In this document: piece after piece, positions 25,201 through 36,758 of the stretch
How positions within the stretch are numbered: position 1 is the first letter of the stretch
Layout: the number at the start of each line of letters is the position of its first letter
NCBI GenBank assembly: GCA_049724395.1
Contig: JAUGWO010000092.1
Coordinates: 1-64,000 of the forward strand
Direction of reading: 5' to 3'
From: Spongospora subterranea f. sp. subterranea
Taxonomy: Eukaryota > Endomyxa: Phytomyxea > Phytomyxea > Plasmodiophorida
Length of the DNA: 64,000 nt
Program-made: the position numbers and the translations under genes
Notes under the pieces: generated by a model
Seen by the model: the letters and a program-made list of their open reading frames with translations, nothing else
The model's database searches: none
Told to the model about the DNA's origin: nothing

Positions 25201-27471
25201 TGCGGCATGAACATCCACATATGATATGGTTAAACAGTTGATAGAAACAAAAAAGTAATCATAGGAACTACGAGCCGTTGGTTGCAGATGGTGATGAAAT
25301 TCAGGGAACCTGTGCTGATCAACAGTTTCTTCTTTGGCCTTATTACATATTGTAATGACCTTCCCGACGCCGAAATGAATAAACGGTCCATTTTTGTTAC
25401 CGATATGTGCAATAACAAGAAATGGGCCAAGATCGGCAGCAACTGACAAACGAAATGGAATAACTACGTCGTTGACAAGGCCTTGACGTTGAACTTCCGA
25501 AATTTCTTCCGCAAATAAATCAGGGGGTATTAAGGAAAAGGGAGTGGCTGGAGCTTGAACGAAATCCTTGGGAAACAACCATTGTACAAGATTGTTAATG
25601 AAGACACTCGGGACAGATATAGTACTCTGGCTGATGGCGGCCCCAATGCTCATGCTGGTACAGTGGATCAAGTACTCCACATCCCATGAAAATCGTAGGA
25701 AACTGTCTGGGTCAGTTCTAGTGTCGGTAGTAACAATTCTTAACGTTGAAGGATCGTTACAAGATGATATATCTGCCACAGATAGGATGGCCGACATTCT
25801 CAACGGATCAGACCTCGTTTTGAAACCGACCTCAACATCAATCAGGGAAATATCCACAATTTTACATGGGTTGGCCCTCTTTGATAAACATAACTGAAGT
25901 TGATCGGCATAAACAATAAACTCCACGGAACTCTCTGGTGACATTGAAGATGGTTCCTTAAATGTTGCTTCTTCATCGTCGACTGAACTTGAAGAAACGT
26001 TCTCCCAGTCATATATTTGCTGGGCAGTTGATTGCTGGCTGGAATTAATGGACTGCGACACCGATCTGCGATGGTTTGGTTGCAACCAAATTGATGAAAT
26101 CCATGCTTTGATTCGGGCCACTAAGCTTAGCTTGTTCACGGTGCCGTATTCGGCCACAGCTCTGTATCTTATCAAACAATCTTCTTTGAGCCCTAAATCC
26201 AGCTGCTGTAGCTCAATACATTCCTCAGCTGTGAGGTTCCTGTTCTTCGATAGATATTTCCTGTAGAGACGGATGTATCGTCGTCGCCGTTGTGCCGCCA
26301 GGACAACCGTCGACCTATCTGAAGGATTAGGTCCGATCTATACCCGATATCGTAATGACTGATTATATTACCATGTAGCACAGCGGAGTAACCCCAGGTA
26401 AGCGTTGAGCTCCTCTATGAGAACGTTACGAGGGAATTGCCACCATCTGACTGGCCCGTCCGATACTCGACCCATAGGTCGCAGCCACTGAACCTGTTGT
26501 GCAAAACTGTCATCGCTCACCGAGCTGGTTATTATCGCTGGAATTCTTACCGCGTAATACCGCATCCACCAGAAAACCCGGTTGAGAATATCCCAAATAA
26601 ATGCCATGTGTTCATCGGCTACAGCAAGCTTGGCTTGCTGCATTTTGACTTTGAGGATCAGGAAAGGCGCGGGGACCTTCCCGAGTCCCACTTCTTCATG
26701 ATCTGCAGTAGTCCCGAGTCGAATTCCGGCGATAGTTGTTATAGTATGTTCGTGATGAATCAACAAGTTGGAGTCTGATTTAGCTTCGGGGTTCTCAGTC
26801 ACTTCAAGGTATGCTTTAACCTGAATGATTGATAGCGAGAAGTGCAGAGTCGGCTTATAGATGGTAGAGTTAGCCTCGATTGTTGCGCCATTGATTTCGC
26901 AACCGCTTAAACCAGCTTGAGCTAAATGAAGGGATGCATTGTATGGATGCATTGGGTTAGTGACGTGATCTGAAATGTTCAGGTAGATGTTGTTGAGTGT
27001 GATCTGAATTTTTCCGATAATGGTGTAGCAAATTCGCCAAAAGACACTTGTTGGGATCTCATCAGCGTTTGGTGGAAGGTCATTCGGCATTGGTGGCAGT
27101 ACTTTAAGTACTGGCTTGAACGCTTCGTCAGGACGCTTCTTCATTCGTCCTGATGAATAGTCGTCTGCCTCGAATTTAGCCGAAATTCTGCCCAGTTTGA
27201 GCGAGACACCGTCTTCCAAAAGATTGAATATGGGTATATGTAAGTGGATGGCATCGGCAGTTAATGATTGAAAATTCCATGGGAGCATACCCTCCAGAAA
27301 GGTCATGGCATTTGGGGACACAGACACATGGGCAACTTCAATATCTCCAGAAAATCGGAATTTGAAGTCATGCGCTTGGAAATCGATCAAAAATGCGCCG
27401 AGATACGTGGATATGAGATTTCCTATGAATAAGCTGAGCCGATCCTCTATGGCTCTTATCCAGGACGCCAT
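16239..27471 (-). CDS. VPS13-family bridge-like lipid transfer protein with C2 domains
   Basis: Giant multi-exon gene spanning 11.2 kb, expected product about 3,000 residues, moving bulk lipid between membranes at contact sites. The N-terminus (27471 down) is chorein-like: IGNLISTYLGAFLIDF, then MLPWNFQSLTADAIHLHIP, the start of the hydrophobic groove. Long beta-rich exons follow (26175-24487). Near 22.5 kb, PKLMRISFDPNIPGGWSG looks like a repeat of the VPS13 adaptor-binding (SHR-BD) domain. C2-like segments occur near 21.5-21.2 kb (DANGLCDPFIEI) and 20.85-20.6 kb (FKIGIISAKNCLAMDAG). The ATG_C-type end is clear: SSDVLGNPVQLVSGLGSGVK near 19.2 kb and GILSGVTGVFVAPIKGAQQDG near 18.7 kb. A PH-like region follows near 18.3 kb, and a last C2-like module ends at the stop 16239. 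Exon borders are inferred; that it is one gene is supported by the family's domain order. Confidence 0.85.
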
Positions 27472-27790
27472 CAAAAGACGACAACGATAGAGGTGTGGGG
27501 CTCTATCAAGGGGAAGGGACGGCGGGGCTCGGCCTCGGTCACAGAATCATACCAGGGCCACACTCAATACTGCATTAAGAAATCAATCGACGCTTCGTTT
27601 CGGTAAACGGTACTGTAGTTCGGTACACAGCTTGTTGTCGAAACCATTGCAATGGTGCCGATAGGCCGAACAATCCATGGCGCATATCTGAGGATACGTA
27701 CTACAGGATTAATGAGATATCTAACAAAACGATAGTGTTGGCAGAATGTTTTTGATTGGAGCAATGGATTACACTCATAGGAATGATATA

Positions 27791-28444
27791 TTATGCAATT
27801 AAGCCATTGTCCCATTCAATGGGAAATCTTGTCACTCGCGGACTGGTATTTAAAACATTTCGATAAACTTTGTCAATTTCCACGTGTTCAGGAGGTTCTC
27901 GATTCAGCAGTTCGTCGGGCCCAAAGTCATTATTGACGTAGTAGCCAACACGAATGAATTCATTACCCTTGTAAGAGCACGTCAATAAAATAACAGTGAC
28001 CTCCAATATGTCCTTTTCTGGAATTTTGCTAGCATCTGGTGATGCTGCCTGAACAGAATATAAATGGAAGGCCATCAGCCAATATCAAATTAGTTGCGAC
28101 CTGAAGAACGAATTTGCTGGTTCCAATTGAGACGGGACCAACTAAAACACTGTCCAGTAATTGATCATATTTCTCGTCATCTGCGGATCCAACATATATA
28201 AGCTTCCATTCTAGCTCTATGGAAAAAAATAAGATATGCCATACGAACGTTGTCAGATTATATTAGCCAGACCTCCTTCAATACCTGGAGATATACAATC
28301 GAAAGTTACTAAAAAAGGAAGCGTCAATATTAACGTCGATTTGGTTTTCACAAACAACTGGCAAGAACCTTGAATTTGGAAAGGGTTCTTGAACTTTGTT
28401 GGATTATCCAAGATCTCGACGTTCTCGATGTTGATAGGTGCCAT
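27791..28444 (-). CDS. ASF1: Histone H3-H4 chaperone ASF1
   Basis: Binds the H3-H4 dimer during nucleosome assembly and disassembly in the nucleus. Exons join at GT-AG sites: NVEILDNPTKFKNPFQIQ, then VTFDCISPG, then ELEWKLIYVGSADDEKYDQ, then SPDASKIPEKDILEVTVILL and EFIRVGYYVNN, ending RVTRFPIEWDNGLIA. Every block matches the ASF1 immunoglobulin-like core, including the VGSA, DSVLVGPV and FIRVGYYVNN stretches that contact histone H3. The product is about 158 residues: only the conserved core, without the long acidic tail found in yeast ASF1. Four exons in 650 bp. It lies 320 bp upstream of the VPS13 start, on the same strand. Confidence 0.95.
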
Positions 28445-29110
28445 ACAGCAGAATCTCGCTGAAACGAGCCCCTAACGCCACTGCCTTGGTACGCGATGGA
28501 AAATGGATACCGACGATAGGCGAATGAAGATTTCGGATGCGTCTGCCCTTGGGAGCGTACAGAAAGGCAGAGGTGGGTGTGGGTGGGTACGACTGGGGTT
28601 GCCTTGTGGCGTAACTGTACGTCAGGTTTTCTGCGCAGGATTTTTTTTTTCAAAAGTGATTCTAAACCAGTCCGGTATCTGCCGGGGTGCGGTTCATTTT
28701 CGCCTGCTGACGCTCGCTTTTTTATGGGTATATTTTCTAGTGATTTTTATTGTAATCTTCTGGTGAGTTTTTGTAAATCCTCTGGTGATTCGTTGTTGAA
28801 TAGTTTAGGAGAGAAGGTCGGCACTAGCAGATGGTCTCGAAATGATCAGGGAATGAATATTGCGAAACACGGATATCCGCTGCCGGTGTTTATTCGCAGT
28901 GGGCTCCGCTGATTGTTTACACCTGCCGTGGCATGAAATGATGATGACGCCCTGAATCGCTTTTCGTCGTACTAAAGCTGGTACTATGAGCGATTTTTTT
29001 GGTTTGTACCTTCTGTTTGAACTATGGAAGCTTCGATAATTGCTTTCAGGACGCTAAACATTCGAGAAGGTATTACGATATGCAACGCACTTCAGATCTG
29101 TGCACTCTGC
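28445..29110. other. Gene-poor stretch upstream of ASF1
   Basis: Plus-strand open frames here are short and low in complexity, with T- and G-rich runs. No gene supported. It contains the ASF1 promoter side. Confidence 0.35.
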
Positions 29111-29119
29111 AACCATTTC

Positions 29120-30190
29120 GAAATGGATTGTCCAGAAAGCACAAGTTGATTTAGTCATAGAGATCACGGCACAAGCAGAAAGCTTTGGAGTCAAAACCCT
29201 CCAAAGCAAAGGCCGAAAACGAAAGCCCTTGGTGCGAGTATCACTTTTTAGAAAATGCCAAGCGCAACCAAGGAGCGCAGTCGTCGAACCGAACGGTGAA
29301 GGCGAAGGCCAAGTCGTCACGCCCTACGAAAGCCTGAGGTTAAGACAATGGCATATCACAGAAAATATGGTCTCAGAGATCACTAACCTATTCTCGTTTT
29401 TGTCACGCCTCAAAGCGTTGAGCTGTTGTGCAATTTCCTGACGCTCCTCGGCTAATCCACGGTCTTGACGTTCCTGCGATTCCAGCAAACGTCGCAGCAT
29501 TGCAGTAGCTGCGTCCTCTATAGAGGAAGCCGATTTTTCGGCTGGGGGAGAGAAGGACCGGGTTCGGCGTGGGTGGGTGAAGGGGATCGTCGTGCACCAT
29601 GAAGGATGAAATGAAAGACAGAGGGATACAGAGAACGACAACAGTTGAAATGCAGGATGAAGAGGATGAAGCGATCAAAGAGTAAGAAAATTGAGCACCA
29701 TGAAGGATAATGAAGGTAGTGAAGAGGAGGGATACAGAGACGCAGTTGAAATGAGGATGAAGCGATCAAAGAGTAAGAAAACTGAAGATAGAAGGAATGA
29801 AGATGAAAGGATGGAGATGTAGGGATCGAAGAAAGAAAGGATGAGGGTGAACAGATTGATGATAGAAAGAACGAAACTAATGAGAAAAAGAAAGTGTGAG
29901 GCTGATAACTTAGGGCGAACAACTGTTCGAGCTGTAGAAACTTTTGTGGACTTGACAGTCGATCTGTTAAGATGTGAACTAACCTCGATGAGGTGGCACC
30001 AATTACGATGGTAAAAACGGAGTGTTTATTATTGCGCAATGGAACTCGGCCTTGAGCTATTGCTTTCGAAGGTCTTTCGCTTTCGACTGTTGCTTCGGAG
30101 GGTTTTGATTCCAAAGCTGTCTGCTGTTTCAATTTGTTAGCCGTGATTCCTATGACGAAATTCGCTTGTGCTTTCTGAGCACTCATAAAA
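29120..30190. repeat. Diverged inverted duplication flanking a purine-rich core
   Basis: Plus-strand 29130-29225 and the reverse complement of about 30180-30075 share runs such as CAGAAAGCACAA, then TTTGGAGTCAAAACCCTCC against TTTGGAATCAAAACCCTCC, and similar codons (QKAQVDLVIEITA against QKAQANFVIGITA). The arms are about 100 bp and clearly diverged. Between them lies a long A/G-rich tract. This could be the two ends of a non-autonomous element or a duplicated exon; no family recognised. Confidence 0.55.
29596..29790 (+). repeat. Two-copy direct repeat of about 100 bp in purine-rich tract
   Basis: CACCATGAAGGAT starts at 29596 and again at 29697. Each copy goes on to GGGATACAGAGA, TTGAAATG and GATGAAGCGATCAAAGAG in the same order, with small differences in spacing. 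The plus strand is almost all A and G over 29560-29900. Confidence 0.75.
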
Positions 30191-30441
30191 ATTACTAGTC
30201 CTCGGTTTTTCGGAAAAACAATTCCGGGCAGGTATCACATCACCCTTTTACCAAACTGATGAGAATCGATCATAAAACATCTGGTTATCTACCGGTCTTC
30301 GTCTTGGGCTTCAACACCACGTCCTACACTCATCTGTACTGTACACCGCGAGCAACCATCGGTATCTACCACAATCACCCATCTGTACTGTTCAAGCGTT
30401 GAATCTGTGCACACACACCAATCACATCTACCATCGGCCTC

Positions 30442-30763
30442 GCTTATTGAAGAGCTCGGCCCGCTGCAGGACGGGCCCGTTCATGATAATCTCGATGACG
30501 TTGGCGTACCTTTGTGCGCCCATGATTGAGAAACAGGTGGTCGTCATCAAGTCCTCATCCGTGATCTTGGATCCCGTCACCTCATCCAGCTCGTCGGCCA
30601 AGTTCGACAAGTTTGTCAGGTGAGGTAACGGGATCCAAGATCACGGATGAGGACTTTATGACGACCACCTGTTTCTCAATCATGGGCGCACAAAGGTACG
30701 CCAACGTCATCGAGATTATCATGAACGGGCCCGTCCTGCAGCGGGCCGAGCTCTTCAATAAGC
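30442..30763. repeat. Near-perfect palindrome, 143-bp arms, 36-bp spacer, made of Copia gag sequence
   Basis: Positions 30442-30584 are the reverse complement of 30621-30763 with only two differing positions that I could find. The arm encodes a Copia gag (UBN2-type) fragment: GSKITDEDLMTT, YANVIEIIMNGP, then AELFNKL, a pattern seen near the middle of Copia gag. The retroelement piece is a fossil fragment; no complete gag is present. Such a young fold-back contrasts with the age of the surrounding fragments. Confidence 0.9.
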
Positions 30764-30769
30764 TGGTCG

Positions 30770-31015
30770 CTCGGCGCTCTTCAGCGGCGGCAGGATCCCC
30801 GTCCTGCTCATCGCGGTGATCACCTTGAAGTTGGTATGCCCGCAGCGCCGGTGGAAGTCGCCGATGTCAGCTTGCTGGCAATCCTCCGTCGCCGTCGCCG
30901 CCATAACACAACCACCGTACATCGCAATAGTAGAATCTGTAAACCCACCGCATCTACCGGCGTCGCTCTCTACCAGCATGACCTCATCAAATGGGTCCCA
31001 GTGTCATGTTACCTA
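30770..31015 (-). mobile_element. Probable Copia remnant (gag-pre-integrase region)
   Basis: The minus strand reads FHRRCGHTNFKVITAM followed by GILP, resembling the HRRLGH...L..M segment that precedes integrase in Copia polyproteins. A short, broken fossil piece next to the gag palindrome; probably part of the same old insertion. Confidence 0.4.
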
Positions 31016-31281
31016 TTGAGTGTATTACTGTCACGGACTAGCAATGACTATCGGGGCAGTCGATCTATTCCACTCATTTCAATCTCGTGTATTCACTAAT
31101 ATTATCCAACAGTGCTGTCGTCAGATTCGCGAATACAATCTGGGCCGACCAGGCAATTATATTGGGACGGCGGGAAACAATCAAAACAGCTGGTCGCGTC
31201 TTGAATTTGATTCGGGTTTCAAACGGTTCGAATCCTCTTCCTTTTACTGGATGCGCAATCGCAATTTTTCGGCGTACATAG

Positions 31282-31929
31282 ATGGAAGCAATCAGTTCTG
31301 CGTTTGGAGCTGCTAATCGCCAAGAACATGTCGTTGGTAATCTGCTGGCTTCGTTGAAGAACGGATCCTTCTCTACAGAGTCCATTGAGGAGCCTAAACA
31401 CCTCTTATCGAATTCTTTGAATGAGCTTTCTCGTTCTGTGGGACAGCTGCTGCCACTCATTCAACGGCTGCCGCCTTCGAACAGATTTCATTGGAAGGCA
31501 AAAGTCGATAGTTTACAAGAGAAAGTCGACTTACACAGATCGGAATTTATGCGATTTCTATCGAGCCATCACGAAGCTGCGGTGAGAGAACAGCTTTTTT
31601 CACGGCCGGAAGGTGGATTAGTGAACCGACCGCCAATGTCTGTTGAGCATAGATTTGCGGAGGAGAAACAAGCGCTGAATCGATTCGATGAGCACATTGA
31701 AATCGCTCTAGGTCAAGCTACTGAGACATTGCATGAGATGAGACGGCAGCGATATACCCTCAAAGGGACAAGAACTGTTTTGTTAAGCGTCATGGGCCAG
31801 CTTGGTCTGAGCAACACCGTAATGCGATTCGTGAGGAGAAGGAATCGGGAGGATCGTTTGCTGGTTTATGCTGGAATGATAATTACCACATTAATTATTA
31901 TCGGGTTGCTTTATTTGTTCAGGTGGTGA
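31282..31929 (+). CDS. GOSR2: Golgi Qb-SNARE, membrin/Bos1 (GOSR2)
   Basis: A SNARE for ER-to-Golgi vesicle fusion. Single exon, 215 residues, the usual length of the family. N-terminal helices (about 1-110) precede a SNARE motif (about 125-190) ending in RRQRYTLKGTRTVLLSVMGQ and LGLSNTVMRFVRRRN, nearly the same as the family's LKGTxxKxLDxxNxLGLSNTVMRLIExR. A single C-terminal anchor follows (YAGMIITTLIIIGLLYLF, about 193-212) with only two residues after it, as expected for a tail-anchored SNARE. The LGLSNTVMR signature separates it from Vti1 and GOSR1. It stands alone between a repeat-rich region and FAB1, with 500 bp of empty sequence after it. Confidence 0.92.
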   Translation: MEAISSAFGAANRQEHVVGNLLASLKNGSFSTESIEEPKHLLSNSLNELSRSVGQLLPLIQRLPPSNRFHWKAKVDSLQEKVDLHRSEFMRFLSSHHEAAVREQLFSRPEGGLVNRPPMSVEHRFAEEKQALNRFDEHIEIALGQATETLHEMRRQRYTLKGTRTVLLSVMGQLGLSNTVMRFVRRRNREDRLLVYAGMIITTLIIIGLLYLFRW

Positions 31930-32430
31930 TCCAAAGATATATCATAAATTCATTAAATCGAAGTTGGCATCAGAATGGGTTGTCGAGAACACCGGTAGTT
32001 GGCTCGACTTTCCTGCAACGATGAGTTTTGACTAGAACGCAAACTCGTACAGAGGTCCAAGCTGATAAGATATCTTTCTTCTTCCAATTTCTGGGTTCCA
32101 ACATTATTAGCAACTCTTGCTTTTACAGGGAGTAGCCACGTTTTTGTCTACACGAGAAAACCTCTCGCAAGATCGGTCTCTCAGTATATCGAATCACACG
32201 GTTTACTGTGAATTCGCTTGCGCCTCGACAGACGTGGCGCATTTGATAAACGATTGGCTCTGTCGGGAACCAATATCTCAACAATGCTTAGGCGACGTGT
32301 CAACCATATCAAGATACGCTCTGCAAAACTGTCTTTTGTTTCGCTTTCTAAACATCGGCACTGAAATCCTCCTAATTTTCTGTCGATCACTGTTTTCTTA
32401 GTATATGTTCGATTGTTTATTATTATGAAA
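31930..32430. other. Spacer between convergent GOSR2 and FAB1 genes
   Basis: No gene supported; contains the 3' flanks of both genes. Confidence 0.4.
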
Positions 32431-35400
32431 TCAGGTCAGCGAATTATTCGGTTCTAACAGGACGCTGTAGAAATAGCGTTTGATTGCGCTCAGCAGGCGA
32501 TGGCGATAGTCGATCGGATTAGCGATGGTGGGGGATTGAAATCCAAACAAGCTCGCTTGAGCTGTTTTCAATCGGTTCTCCACTTTCCTATCGAACGTAT
32601 AATGTGTGATATAATCGATCACCCCAAACGCGATTCGCCGTGAACGTTCGTCGATACCGACCAGGACCGAATAGTCCATCGCCCCGGGCGATTGCCCATT
32701 GGCCAAGAATTTCGTGTCCTGTATCAGGCGACTTATCAGGTCCTCGTAATCGCCATGGCCCAACGCAATCGGGATTCCTTTACTGAACGCGAACAGGTTC
32801 ATCTGTTCGAGATCGGGCGATCGATCATCAGCCGCTCCTCCTCGCCCTTTCAGATCGAACTCGGCCGACGTGTTCACGTCCGAGAACACGTTGGGCACAA
32901 CCATGAACAGCTGCGTTGTGCGATGTGGACGATGGAACAACGCACCCGTTGACGCGCCGTCCGACTCCTTCTCGACGCGATATAATCCCAGGATCGGGAC
33001 CAGGCACGTCGCCCCATCGCATTGCTCCAGGTAATCAAAATACGGATCGGCGTTCGCCATCAACATTCGGTATTCCCGCTCGGTCAACGACTTGATGATC
33101 AGGCGATGGTCGTGGGTCATACGGAATCTGGCGCCAGATTTACCGCCATGGTCGTTCCATAGTTCCGACGAGATCATCGATGCGATGTATTGGCGATCGC
33201 CGGCGGTGAAGAATCGGGTGCGAATGGTATGGAATTGACGGGCGAATAGAGCTGAGCATTGGATCGTGGCGGAGATCGACCGGGAGACGATCTTGAAGTT
33301 AAAGTGCTGATGATCGGGGCGATCTGGCGAGGGAGGTACGGAGAGGGCCTGAGGCAGATGGGCTGGCAATGTCGGGTACCGACCGGGGTGGATATAGTGC
33401 AGATACGAGATGGTCGAGAGGACATGGGCGATGTACGACGACGGGTCATCGTAGCGGATCGGGACGATCAGGTCGCCGATCGTCGGGCGCAGGTCCATAC
33501 TGCATTGCATCAGGTCGGAGACGCCCTGAACGTGATCGGGATGATGATCTTCACGCGATCCCGGACCGGATGAACCCCATCGATTGTCGACACCGCTGTC
33601 GACCGACCACGATCTGACCCTCCCTGGTCGTCGCTCCGATCGGGACCGCGCTCGCTCCGATGGGCGATCGCCGTCCCCAACACCGAGCACCAGATATGTG
33701 TTGTATCTCACGATCGTTGGGCGATGTTGACCGTGACCCGATCGCGTCGTGGTGGCGGAATGGCGCCCCGGGCCGCCGTACTGGACCGCGCCATGGTACT
33801 GGGCACATGTCGCCCAGCGATAGATCGTATTGACTAGGATTAGACGAGCCCAGACCGATTCGCTGCTCAACATATCCAGACGGTGCTCGCCATTGTATTC
33901 GCTGATTGAACGCAGCAGAGACGACGAACGATCCAGAATGTCGTCGCGAATCGCGTCGCGACTCGTGTGGGACAGGTCCAGGCGGCGGACGGATTCCATC
34001 AGGAAACTGGTGATCGATGAGGTGAGTTGAGTGAGCGATTGGTTCGTGATATAGGTGTTGTTGTGATAGTGGCCAGGTTGATGGCGATAGTGGGGCTGGG
34101 ATGTGATCGACGGAGGGGGTGGTGAATATGGCCATACGACCCGATACGCGATCGATGGCTTCGTGGATATCGTGACGATGATGTCGTCCCTGGCGATATA
34201 GGTGATGTGGTCCTGGAACAGGAGGTGGCGACAAAACCGGCTATAGCTGGGCGAGCGGTTCTGGCTCAGCCATAGCGACAGGTACCTGGTGAGGTTGATG
34301 GATTGGGCGGTGCTGGTCAGGATCGAGACCGGGGTCACCTTCCCCCGACAGATCAGGCACCGATTCCAGATGACGGTCGGCGATGGCGATGGCGACGATG
34401 ATGGAGGGGATAACACCAACTTACTGGGGAGTTGGTCGATCTCGATCAGGACCTGGACCTGGCCAGCGCCGAACAGATGAAGATGATCGAAGGCCGATCC
34501 TTGAGGATTACAGCTGGAACAGCATTTGATCGGGTCGGGATTGAAACAGATCTCGTCCATGAACGATCTTAAGGTCATGTGCGATGGCGTTATTCGTCTG
34601 GAGCAGACCTCGGAGGTCGATGTCGGTTTACGGCGATGGCGTCGTAAACAGATCCATTCCGGCCGATTGCGAACATATTCGTCATCCGATGGGGAATGAA
34701 TATATTGGCCAAACACGTTATTCAGGAACGACGCGTTGATGATATCGATATGGGCTAATGAGGCTAAGTCCTGATCGACAATCACAAAACCAATCAGAAA
34801 ACCGATTGTCGGAACCACAATGGGATTAAAACCTGAAGAACGGGAACGACTCGTTGAAGGTATGACATATCTGCACCTCTAAGAACAACGGTTATCGCTT
34901 GTTCACCTGGACAGTCGTCGAATATCATGAACGGGCCGGATTCGGCGTTCTTGCCTTCGTCGTCGTCGACGTCATCGCGATCGGTGATGGTCTCGATGTG
35001 GAACTTGCCGCAATGCCCCAGATGATCCTGGGTGATCTGGTCGATGAGATTGGCGCCGATGATGGTCGCGCCAGTTGATCGCGACAGTTGCCGCAATGTG
35101 TCGTGATCGATCTGGACCGCCACCGTGATATGATGCGATCGGAACAGGTCCTGCGCTGATCTCGGGATGACGGTGGAGCTGATGATCACATCGGGCTGAA
35201 TCTTCAGCAAACGATAGCACAAGCGCTTGATTCGCGCCCGCTCCTGGTATTTGATACGCCCCAGCGTTAGCAGCGACGTATCGTGAAGAGTCAAGGGCAT
35301 ATCGATCAAGGCGATTGATGGCGATAGAATTCGGGAGCGCATTCGGCGATGGACAACTGCACAAAGAATGGTCAAATCGAGCGATATATCGGAAATTGAT

Positions 35401-36404
35401 TGGGAATTACCGTTCTTTCGTAAAACAACTCCACGAATAAAGAACGAGCTGACGGGGGATCCACCGGCGACCGCAATGATTGTCAGATGCGACGATAGGT
35501 CGACCTCTTTCAGAGCAAACGCGGCCTGGCGAGATATCGACACGAGGAAATCCTGACAAGACACAGCGAGATCGTGGCCCACGACTTCCTGTAATCGCAT
35601 CGCGGCGTATTCCGTCAAGCGAATCCGCTGACGATTGAGGGACTGGCGAACCTCGCCGATCGCCACATTGGAATACGGGGCGCGATCCGACGACGGGCTG
35701 TTGTCGTGATCGTGAGCGGCGTCCATGAGGTCGATCACGGACGGGTGCAGAAGGTGATCGGCGTATTGCAGGTAAGCCATACGCGATATATTCGCCAAGC
35801 TATCGATCGGGCACGGGATGGCGCCATGGAACATGGATCGGGTCCATCTGGGCCGATTACCATGGCTACGATCGTGCCCGGAACTGTGCAGGAACGGGGG
35901 AAGCAGCGACGATCGCATTAGTCGTCGCGCTTCGCTCTCCGTCTGGCGTTGGAACCTGGATCCGTTCCTGGCACCGGGTATATGCGATAGCAGGAGGCCA
36001 ACACATACACGAGCTGGGCGCTTGTTCTCGAAACAGTTCAGACAGGTCTTGACAAGACGATGACGATCATCATCTTCGCCCTCCTCGGCTAATTTGCGCT
36101 GAAAGCAGCAGTTGCCACAGAACACGCACCCGCACAGGCGACAGTGATGACGACGACGAAACAGGTGGAATCGGTGATGACAATGACGACAAGTGAGGGC
36201 GGCTTCGTCCGCTTCCCAGAACCCGGATAGCGATTTTGTTGCTCCGGCGTCGTCGTATCGTCGCCGGGAGCCGTACACGCTGGCGCTGGCGTTTGATGAG
36301 CTGCTGGACGAAGTTGTTAACGATGACGATTGCGTATTGGATGACGACAGGTTCGACAACGACGACGTCGACGCCGTCATCGTATTGCACGAGGACGACG
36401 ACAT
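32431..36404 (-). CDS. FAB1: Phosphatidylinositol-3-phosphate 5-kinase FAB1/PIKfyve
   Basis: Makes PI(3,5)P2 on endosomes and vacuoles. Domain order matches the family: a Ser-rich start at 36404, then FYVE at about residues 60-130 (FWEADEAALTCRHC and RRRHHCRLCGCVFC, which bind PI3P and zinc), then a chaperonin-like CCT domain at about 330-530 (LIDMPLTLHD, ATIIGANLIDQI). An intron near 34.8 kb leads into the second large exon, whose end is the lipid kinase: GGKSGARFRMTHD, LIIKSLTERE with the ATP-binding Lys, FDLKGRGG, MDYSVLVGID with the catalytic Asp, and GVIDYITHYTFDRKVE. Total about 1,300 residues, shorter than the roughly 2,000 of yeast or human. FDLKGR replaces the usual FDLKGS. The coding sequence is markedly GC-rich and Arg/His-rich compared with neighbours. 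Confidence 0.92.
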
Positions 36405-36758
36405 GTGTTCCCCGGATTTACTCAGCGTTGGCGCAACTGATTACCAATCCGCTTGCGGGCAAGATCGGAACCAAATATGGATGAATGATGTGCATCATAG
36501 GGGTGGTGTTGTTGATGACCGGCAACAGAGTAGTCAACATCCTGGTTGGCGGTCAGGAGCTACTCTGAAGCTGCCGATCACTATACCTGCTGTAGCTTCA
36601 TCTATGACAGGGTACACACACGTCTGGAACCACGACATGTTTCCATCCTGCCTTAATCGCCACAAACACGTCGGGAAAGTAAATTCCGAATAGATTGTGT
36701 ATTGAATAAATTGATTAAAATAACAAGGGAGAAGAACGTCGACGATAGATTGCGGTGG

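Noticed and set aside
27564-27790. Minus-strand frame between ASF1 and VPS13
   Set aside because: It begins within the ASF1 3' end in another frame, has no features, and lies where the 3' UTR is expected.
29518-30186. Minus-strand frame of 222 codons
   Set aside because: Most of it is the complement of the purine-rich tract (runs of Ser, Phe, Leu) and not a believable protein; only the first 80 codons resemble the duplicated arm.
31180-31246. tRNA-like B-box GGTTCGAATCC with a nearby AGCTGG, suggesting a tRNA gene
   Set aside because: The T-stem pairs at only three of five positions, the acceptor strands do not match, and no anticodon stem-loop can be drawn in either strand. Likely chance, in the 5' flank of the GOSR2 gene.
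33259-33617. Plus-strand frames antisense to FAB1
   Set aside because: GC-rich codon shadow of the kinase exon; no independent features.
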